A stretch of 64,000 bases of DNA from Escarpia spicata (taxonomy: Eukaryota; Annelida; Polychaeta; Sabellida; Siboglinidae), in contig OZ023217.1 in assembly GCA_963995525.1 (NCBI GenBank), positions 7,750,838-7,814,837 on the forward strand, given 5' to 3'. The notes below the pieces were generated by a model that searched no databases, had not been told where the DNA came from, and saw nothing but the letters and a program-made list of their open reading frames with translations. The position numbers were made by a program, and so were the translations under genes. Position 1 is the first letter of the stretch. Every line of letters starts with the position of its first letter. Below, one piece after another: positions 57,142 through 64,000 of the stretch.

Positions 57142-57951
57142 TACAAAAGTGTTTAGAAGGATTAAAAGTGATGGAGATAGACAGCATTTACAAGATGATC
57201 TTGACAGGTTGATCAAATGGTCTGAAAAGTGGCAAATGATGTTCAATTTTGGGAAATGTAAATGCCTCCACATAGGACATGGGAACGAAGAGGTAGAATA
57301 TACAATGGGGGGGGGGGGGGGGGGTACTGTACTAAGTACTACTGTAAAAGAAAAGGACTTAGGGTTAACCGTTAGTGCTGATATGAAGATTTCAGAGCAG
57401 TGCGGAATTGCAGCTTCAAAGGGAAATCAAATCCTTGGATTAATTAGGCGAAATATAACGTATAAGGAAAAAGAGCTAATAATACCGTTGTACAAAACAA
57501 TAGTTAGGCCTCATTTAGAATATTGTATTCAAGCGTGGAGGCCATATCGCAGGAAGGTCATAGATATGCTAGAAAGAGTGCAGAGGAGAGCAACTAAAAT
57601 GATACCAAATCTGAGGGATCTTAGTTATGAAATACGCCTAAAAAAATGCGGTTTAACAACACTAGAGACCAGGAGATTGAGAGGAGATCAGATAGAAGTG
57701 TTTAAAATATTGAAGGGTCAGAAAATATTTATAGAAATATGTTTTTCTCAGTTAAGAAAGATAGAAGGACTAGAGGACATGATCTTGCATTAGCAAAGGA
57801 GCAGAGTAGATTGGATATAAGAAAGTTTTCATTTTCACAAAGGACTGTAAATGAATGGAACAGATTACCTGCTGATTGTGTGGGTGCTAGTAGCGTGAAT
57901 ATGTTTAAAAATAAAATCGACACATACCTCAGACGGGCGGGATACACATAG
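57110..57951 (+). pseudogene. LINE ORF2: RT catalytic block to C terminus, two frames
   Basis: Frame 57110-57793 begins with [16 protein letters not shown], which holds the catalytic FADD. It continues with IKWSEKWQMMFNFGKCKCLH, an 18-base G run read as six glycines (57307-57324), and the thumb region (LEYCIQAWRPY, RVQRRATKMIPNLRDLSYEI). A second shift at about 57750 moves to frame 57739-57951 with SRLDIRKFSFSQRTVNEWNR and the end MFKNKIDTYLRRAGYT. The FADD site itself is intact, so only the shifts inactivate it. Confidence 0.88.
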
Positions 57952-58045
57952 ATAAAAAGGTCGGACTCTCGATAAGCCAAGGGCTTCCTTGTCCACCTGC
58001 TACCTAGAGTTAATTCTCTGGGTGGCAATCTAGTTAAATCTCGTC

Positions 58046-58327
58046 CTTCATCCATCCACCCATCCATCCACCCATCACTCGTTCACCTACATCATCTCTA
58101 ATAAATGCTTATGATCACCTGTTTAATATGTGATATCTGTATAACTGCACAATTAATTTTGATTGATTCATGTCGCAATATTATGTTCTGATATACTTAA
58201 GGGAAAAAAGTTTGTTTTTACAGAAGCAATAAAGATTCTGTTATGTTATGTTAGATACATTTTCTATTCACCTCCATGCGGTAGCACATTTTAAAGTTGC
58301 ATTTTGAGATCGTTCATCTTATATATA
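58046..58327. other. (CATC)n tail and AT-rich spacer
   Basis: A CCATCCACCCATCCATCCAC run directly follows the LINE 3' end at about 58046-58075. The rest shows no feature. Confidence 0.5.
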
Positions 58328-58510
58328 GTCCGGCCAATGGAAGAATTAATTTAGTATTTTGCCCCGTTTCATTATATATATATATATATATATAATCAAA
58401 CGGGGCAAAAGACTAAAAGTAAATATATATATATATATATATAATCAAACGTGGCAAAAGACTAAAAGTAATAATCGCGTGCTACACGTTCATTCTTCCA
58501 TTGGCTGGAC
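58328..58510. mobile_element. Palindromic MITE-like element with (TA)n centre
   Basis: The left arm GTCCGGCCAATGGAAGAATT, then TTTAGTATTTTGCCCCGTTT, is mirrored by the right arm (AAACGTGGCAAAAGACTAAA, then ATTCTTCCATTGGCTGGAC). The inner part AATCAAACGKGGCAAAAGAC plus a TA run is duplicated on the right side. It is a non-coding hairpin of about 180 bp. Confidence 0.75.
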
Positions 58511-60067
58511 TTGGCGACCGGTACTTTTGCAAAACCATAATTTATCAAAAAACGTGAAATTATGAAATGCCAAAATGGCATATGTGGTAGCAAGTATCAT
58601 AAAATAAGTAAATAAATATCGTTTATGTTGTACACACATTTCTTAAAGGCAATTAAAATGAGACTTTAACTCAGAATGCAACTTTAAAACATGCCAAATG
58701 ACAATTCGCTTAAACTGAGCAAAGCAAAGCGCGGCTCTAGCATTGACACACCAATCTTTGTTATCACACGTTTGGAAACAAATCCAGTGATCGATGTCAA
58801 AACATATCTTAACCAATTTTTACTCTACAAATTTATGCTTTATTTTACTTTTTCAATCATTCTAATCTGTAATGCGCATTTAGAACATCAATATTTAAGT
58901 AGCCGTCGAAGAAAATGTAATAGGCAACTAAATATTCTCTTTAGACTGATGAAACATAATATATATGCATTTAAAAAAAATTAAGAATCTGTCGCAGAAT
59001 TATTGAAGATGTCATTAATAAAACCCTTTTCAATTATTAGAAAACAACTATTTAAATCGAACCTGGATGAAGTTCACACGTGGTCAATGCATCCACTCGT
59101 GGCCGGTGTTCAATCGGTTACAACTGCGTGTTCATAGCTCCATGAATCAATGTTAAGATGTTGTGTAACTCGCGTGAAGCATTATGGTATGAAAACAAAA
59201 ACATAAAAACAGTAGTCTGCGCCCGCATAGCAATTGTTCTGCGTATATAGTGACGACATATAAAGCGAACTGCGTGAATATCCGTCGTTGTTTTTCAAAA
59301 CGTAAAACAAATTTTAGCTATCACATAATTATTACTGTAACATATAAAAAATACAAAACAATTTATCCTATAAACATGCATACACACGGGCCTATATTTC
59401 AACGCGTACTAAGCGCATTAATTCGAGTTTTTCGCAGTAGCCAGTACTGGCTACATCGACGAAGGATACCATTTTACTCGAGCAATATAACAAAGTAAAC
59501 TCTATGCAGAACATCTGGAGTAGTTTTGACAACATCCTAAAATATATTTCATCAATGTGGGTGGCTTGCAGTTTAAAAAATCATGTGCAATATAACATGA
59601 ACTAACAAAACGCACATCAGAATGGTTTATAATTTTATTATGAAACACAACGTATAATTTTCAGTCGAGGAGAACGAGCTACTGCAGTGTAGAAAGCCCA
59701 ACTAAAATGTATCGTGTTGGTAATTGACCTATCCATCATGTGAACTGTTCCCTAGCAAAAGCTCCGCCACCCGCAACATTTTGCGTGTGACCTCCGTCAA
59801 GCCTTACGTTTAATTACTATAATTGTTTATATAGGCCTACGTGAATTACATTACATTTGCTGCATTGATATATCATAAATCAAATGTTTTTTATATAGTT
59901 GTTACTTTGAAAACTTTGCCTTATGTTACTGTCATAAAAACAACTTTGTGGCAATAATTTCAACATAATATACGACGGAATGAACGGACACACCAGAGTT
60001 TGGCGGAGTTTTAGTGGGCAACAGGTCATGTGATAGAAAAGGTAAGTTCTTATCTATATATAAATAT
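58511..60067. other. No recognised feature
   Basis: AT-rich region. Short frames (58691-58984 and 59250-59498) have no recognisable domains and AT-biased composition, so I do not call them genes. Confidence 0.4.
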
Positions 60068-60345
60068 ACTGGATACCGCGATATATATTATCGCGGTATC
60101 CAGTCCTCAGGACTGCTCTAAGCGCTTTACACTTTACTCCCTGGCAGACCTGTTCAATCGAACACCATCTCGACTTCTCTGGGTAGCATTCAGCCACGCT
60201 GCAATTACTGCGCGAAGACTATTCGCACACAGATATCCACCAATGTCTATTGTGAGGTACTCATGCATGAGACTGAGTGAACTGGAGCAATATGAAGTGA
60301 ACGAACTTGCCCAAGCTTCGAAACGGGTATTGGTTTTGGCATGTT
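60068..60345 (-). mobile_element. SINE (5' truncated) ending in a perfect hairpin
   Basis: Read on the minus strand: CGAAGCTTGGGCAAGTTCG, GCGCAGTAATTGCAGCGTGG, AGGTCTGCCAGGGAGTAAAG, GTGTAAAGCGCTT, CCTGAGGACTGGATACCGCG. It is the same family as the SINE parts at 20976, 24209 and 27442 and the SINE at 10515. The 3' end, 60068-60104, is a perfect 16-bp inverted repeat (ACTGGATACCGCGATA) around a 5-base loop. It lies about 210 bp beyond the last exon of the transporter pseudogene. Confidence 0.8.
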
Positions 60346-60929
60346 TCAAGATGTAATGATCAACATTATTTCGCCCATTTAAATAAATGTACGTACTTTG
60401 TTTATTAATACGACTGCCCATATTTTAAAACTATTTATATATTATATAATCGGATTCGTGACGGGCTAAACTACTTGATGAAATAGTTTTAGGTGTCTTC
60501 GCGGCCGTCCGTTTGTTGTCTGTTTAAGTCCAGCCAACGCGCTGGTGACATAATTACGATAAGATGTTTGCCGCCGTCAAAGATACGCCCATGAATATGA
60601 ACGAGACTATGTAGTTGCCGAAGTAGTCCCGGCACCAACCTGCTATAAATAAAATACTCAAGCTTAGGCAAACAACTAACATGGTTTCTACAAACACTCC
60701 AAGCGGTGTAAAGGTTAACATTAATAATCTGTCTAGTTCCAGTAAAACTAAACATAATGGATTCCATGTGCCATTTACCATTTACCTCGAAAAGGAGTCT
60801 AAGAAGGATTCTAAAATTTAGATGGCAAGCCGGTAGTCTTACTTACTTAGACTTCGTTCCTCCTGTTTCTTTTTGGACATCGGGCGACGAGCTTTCTCCA
60901 TCTATTACGGTCTTTCGCAATTTTGTAGT

Positions 60930-61190
60930 AATAATCTCCAACAAAGACATTCAGAAAACAACGGTGGAAGACAGAATCAGCACAGAAGTGCAGAGAAGAA
61001 GATGGAAATGGATCGGACACGTGGACACAACCACTGTCTGACAGCACTGCCGTGGATGCCCGAAGGAACAAGAAAAGTGAGTCGCCCAAAAACAACAAGT
61101 ATAAAGAACGAGACCAACATTGACAGGGCGAGATAGCGATGTTGCACAGCAGTCTTATGGACCGCAACACCCGCAGAGGGTAGGTGAGAT
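60930..61190 (+). pseudogene. LINE ORF2 C-terminal fragment inside the pseudogene intron
   Basis: DRISTEVQRRRWKWIGHV, then after a stop LPWMPEGTRKVSRPKTT. These match the RRRWKWIGH...PxGxRKRGRPKxTW end of many LINE ORF2 proteins. Short and frameshifted. Confidence 0.7.
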
Positions 61191-61387
61191 GAGGGACGTT
61201 TGGACTGAAATATTTGAATACAACCTTTTAAATGACAGTTGTAGTTATTATCGACTTGCGATATTGACATGAGTTTACAACAAGTTTACACAGCCTGTAC
61301 CATTTCGTTATGGTGATGGCCAACGAATGTTCAGAGTTATCATAGAGAGTGGTCAACTGGTGAAGTTCAAACAAACCGTTTTGCCCT

Positions 61388-61432
61388 GGGGTGACGTGTA
61401 AAGCGCTTTAAGCATTCTTAATGATTGGATAC
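61388..61432 (+). mobile_element. SINE 3' tail remnant
   Basis: GTGACGTGTAAAGCGCTTTA followed by GATTGGATACATATA matches the 3' end of the SINE family seen at 10515 and 60068, here in plus orientation. Only the end remains. Confidence 0.5.
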
Positions 61433-61934
61433 ATATAACCCAAGTTAAGCACTCACAGGCAACAAAGGGGCCGACTAAGACGCCGCTGCCCTGAGCAGAC
61501 AACAGCATGTCCGTCCCCATCAGGTCGCACGGCATGATGGTCAGTTGGGCAATGACGGCGCCCTGGAAGACAATCGCGTTGAACATAGAGGGAGTGAAGG
61601 TCGCAGTGAACGGTAAAATGAGTGTGGCTAAAGCAGCAGTTCCGCGCTGAATCCCACTCTGGCGATAGTTTCCGGCTCAGTGACGTCTAGTGGTGTGGCA
61701 GATTGTCTTCAACTGACCGATAGAGGGCGTAAGACCGCTGAAATAGCCGTAGCGTTCGAAGAGGAAGATCTTGAACGGTGGACCCAAGAACGCGCCGACA
61801 CCGCCACCGGCCGTTGCTACGGCGACAGCGATGGCGACGCCACGTCTCTTCTCGAAGTACTCGCCGACGACGACCAGCGACGGACTGTAGACGAGACTGC
61901 CGCCGAGAACTGCCGGACAACAACAGGACACGAA

Positions 61935-62190
61935 TGACGCACGTACATATGGACATACGTACATATATATATATATGCACGCACGCACACGGTAGCACGC
62001 TCGTTCGCACGCACGCACGCACGCACGCAAACACGCAGACACACACAGAAAAATATATATGTATGTAAATACATATAAGTATGTATGTATGTGTGTGCGT
62101 GCGTGTGTGTATGTGCGTGTGTGTGTATGTATGTATGTATATATGCATGTATGTGTGTATGTATGTGCGCGCACTCACGCACGCACACCC
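61935..62190. repeat. Compound ATAC/GCAC/ATGT microsatellite
   Basis: Runs of ACAT/ATAT, GCACGCAC and TATGTGTG-type units lie inside the intron of the transporter pseudogene. Confidence 0.9.
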
Positions 62191-62433
62191 ACAAGTTATG
62201 ATCACGGATTCTCGTTTAAAAACAGTTACCTTTTGCTGCACACGATTAGCTTAAGAATTCACGTTTAACAACAAGAAATACAACTTTACCCGCCATGGGA
62301 GAATAGCTGAAGATCATATACTCGGTGCTGGTAGCGAAAGCACTGAGAACACAGCCTGTTCCAACCATCAGACCCCCAAAGAAGACGACAACGCGAGCCC
62401 AGAATCGATTACTCAGGACGTTACACAGCGGAC

Positions 62434-63199
62434 CTGGACCAGGGAGTATTAGTATTAGTAAGAAAATAATGCCAGCAATATACTAGAATAACTTTGTTGA
62501 AGACACAATTTAAATAAAAAAGTGTGTAGATGGTAGTTGCTAACGAAGTGAATCAATGTTTACCGATAGGCGCGCATGAAAAACAGCGCCTCGGCTCACG
62601 CGTTCGTACCAGGACGTATGACAATACGTAAACTCCGATTCTACCGATTCAGAAACTGGCTCCACAAGCACGATACCTACTGAATTAGAACGTCACCCTG
62701 TACTGTCACCCTGGCATTTTTTAGGAAGTATAAATATCCAATAATATGGGAAAATATAAAAAATTTACCATAATTTCATTGCTACACCACTTAGATTGCG
62801 AAAAGTGACGTCGACACTTCGTCCTTCGATCATCCGAAGACTGTTGGATTTGGATCATGAAACCATACATGCCCGTGTGAAGTTTTAAAGCAAAACAAAT
62901 TAACGAACATTCGACATTACTAAAAGTACAATAACACAGTTTTGACGTCTTGACACATCAAAACTTATCCGACAGCATATTTGTTATATTTTTGGAATTT
63001 CTAATTCTTGAGGTCCCGTCGTCCTCCTGACTCCCATTCTTGCGTACTATAGTTTGTATTAACTCTTTTAGGTGCATAGCCCCAAAGTGTTGCCTTTTGG
63101 TTCTCTCTGAGGAAAGAAACATATGGGTATAGACCCTGCATTACGAGGCGTGCAGCAAATGCAGATATGTGTACAGCAGTGCCACAGATGAAGCTCGGC
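62434..63199. other. No recognised feature
   Basis: I searched this stretch for the missing first exon of the transporter paralogue and did not find it. The minus frame 63270-63001 is open but unrecognised. Confidence 0.4.
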
Positions 63200-63850
63200 A
63201 CATGCTTCACGTCCATGGTGGCACGCGAGTGGCTGAGTCTGAGGATGATGCTACACATCCATGGTGGCAAGCGAGTGGCTGAGCCTGAGGATGATGCTAC
63301 ACATCCATGGTGGCAAGCCAGTGGCTGAGTCTGAGGATGATGCTACACATCCATGGTGGCAAGTGAGTGGCTGAGCCTGAGGATGATGCTACACATCCAT
63401 GGTGGCAAGCGAGTGGCTGAGTCTGAGGATGATGCTACACATCCATGGTGGCAAGCGACTGGCTCAGCCTGAGGATGATGCTACACATCCATGGTGGCAA
63501 GCGAGTGGCTGAGCCTGATGCTACACATCCTTGGTGGCAAGCGAGTGGCTGAGCCTGAGGATGATGCTACACATCCATGGTGGCAAGCGAGTGGCTGAGC
63601 CTGAGGATGATGCTACACATCCTTGGTGGCAAGCAAGTGGCTGAGCCTGAGGATGATGCTACACATCCATGGTGGCAAGCGAGTGGCTGAGCCTGAGGAT
63701 GATGCTACACATGCATGGTGGCAAGCGAGTGGCTGAGCCTGAGGATGATGCTACACATCCATGGTGGCAAGCGAGTGGCTGAGCCTGAGGATGATGCTAC
63801 ACATCCATGGTGGCAAGCGAGTGGCTGAGCCTGAGGATGGTGCTACACAT
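63200..63850. repeat. 46-bp minisatellite, about 14 copies
   Basis: The unit contains GATGATGCTACACATCCATG and GTGGCAAGCGAGTGGCTGAG, then CCTGAG. Variation is low (CCTTGG for CCATGG in two units, one unit shortened at about 63517). Confidence 0.97.
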
Positions 63851-63862
63851 AATCGCAAATGA

Positions 63863-64000
63863 CCACCGAAAAAACTGAGTGAACATATCTGCGAGATCTG
63901 GAGTGAGCGTTATCTAACAAGACACCAATTAGTTAAACACCAGAATGAGAAGGGGCATAAATTGCAGAAGGGTCGACCAAAGAAAACGTTAATGTACAGT
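63863..64000 (+). CDS. Possible partial C2H2 zinc-finger exon
   Basis: The frame open from 63863 to the window end reads EHICEIWSERYLTRHQLVKH then QNEKGHK. The spacing is that of a C2H2 finger (C-x2-C-x12-H-x5-H), but the second cysteine position is Trp (TGG). A basic GRPKK stretch follows. It starts 13 bp after a minisatellite and runs off the window, so neither boundary can be set. It could be a decayed finger or an exon with one atypical finger. Confidence 0.3.

Larger units (their letters stand above)
54880..58045 (+). mobile_element. Nearly full-length CR1-like LINE, inactivated by frameshifts
   Basis: It starts in the last part of ORF1 (MRDGLHLSGKGAAVF, stop at 55016), the C-terminal block of an SGNH-esterase-like ORF1. 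ORF2 is nearly complete: endonuclease, RT and C-terminal domain, followed by about 95 bp of 3' UTR. The CTTGTTAAAT tail of sister copies is reduced to CTAGTTAAAT, followed by CATC repeats. Three other copies of the same family in this window (38.5, 48.8 and 54.3 kb) are 3' fragments. Confidence 0.9.
60554..62433 (-). pseudogene. Decayed SLC16-like transporter paralogue
   Basis: Exon-like pieces on the minus strand match the intact gene at 43-48 kb. At 62433-62290 (144 bp, identical exon length) PLCNVLSNRFWARVVVFFGG ends in MAG/GTAAAG. At 61909-61715, LGGSLVYSPSLVVVGEYFEK and a segment to YGYFSGL. At about 61645-61457, ATLILPFTATF and SAQGSGVLVGPFVA/GTGAGT. At 60639-60554, WCRDYFGNYIVSFIFMGVSL ending in TAA. 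Between the second and third pieces about 170 codons (the central loop and segments 7-9) are gone and an in-frame TGA occurs at about 61680. A LINE fragment and a SINE remnant lie in the last intron and near the donor. The first exon (DGGWGW) is not in the remaining 1.6 kb. It is most likely a pseudogene from tandem duplication. Confidence 0.8.

Noticed and set aside
58691..59498. Two short AT-rich open frames (97 and 82 codons)
   Set aside because: Lys/Asn/Ile-rich composition as expected from AT-rich DNA, with no domain and no splice or polyadenylation context.
63001..63270. Minus-strand frame of 89 codons overlapping the 46-bp repeat
   Set aside because: No recognisable domain, and its first part is repeat sequence. 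It could be a fragment of something, but I cannot support a gene call.

Overview
The window is nuclear DNA from a multicellular animal. It has GT-AG introns, a eukaryotic tRNA gene, a spliced transporter gene of the SLC16 (monocarboxylate transporter) type, tRNA-derived SINEs, several LINE clades and two Ty3/Gypsy-type LTR retrotransposons. The mixture of CR1-, L2- and RTE-like LINEs, long simple repeats and fold-back elements is typical of marine invertebrates (echinoderm, hemichordate, cephalochordate or lophotrochozoan). The sequence alone does not let me name the phylum. Host genes are sparse and most of the window is mobile or tandemly repeated DNA.

Layout. 0-5 kb: a 600-bp CTCA array, a fold-back element whose arms are made of tandem repeats (2.55-3.23 kb), and a canonical tRNA-Thr(UGU) gene (4.32 kb, minus). 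6-8.8 kb: a decayed L2/CR1-like LINE between two TG/TATG microsatellites. 10.2-10.8 kb: a candidate small secreted cysteine-rich peptide exon (minus) next to a SINE. 11.3-14.3 kb: about 49 copies of a 55-bp minisatellite that sits inside, and apparently grew out of, the endonuclease coding sequence of an RTE-like LINE. 14.8-18.2 kb: two more LINE relics. 18.6-28.3 kb: a 3.2-kb segment in three tandem copies, each carrying the same inactive reverse transcriptase. 29.2-32.9 kb: a decayed Ty3/Gypsy element (minus). 33-42.8 kb: LINE fragments, minisatellites (28/32 bp, 8 bp, about 62 bp, 29 bp), a broken SGNH-hydrolase-like gene and further dispersed repeats.

42.8-48.6 kb: a microsatellite-centred palindrome, then a complete four-coding-exon SLC16-like transporter gene on the minus strand (502 aa predicted). 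48.8-54.3 kb: a structurally complete LTR retrotransposon (two LTRs, PBS, PPT, one 1,625-aa open polyprotein) inserted into a CR1-like LINE fragment. 54.9-58.0 kb: an almost full-length CR1-like LINE broken by two frameshifts. 58.3 kb: a palindromic MITE-like element. 60.5-62.4 kb: a decayed paralogue of the transporter with the same intron positions and an internal deletion. 63.2-63.85 kb: a 46-bp minisatellite. The last 140 bp may hold a partial C2H2 zinc-finger exon.

The genes do not form a pathway. The two transporter loci are tandem duplicates in one orientation, separated by about 12 kb filled mostly with retroelements. The rest records repeated insertion, nesting and tandem amplification. 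The most unusual points are the minisatellite born from LINE coding sequence, the triplicated segment with a catalytically dead RT, the intact LTR element with CGCCA/TGGCG termini, and several fold-back elements whose loops are microsatellites.
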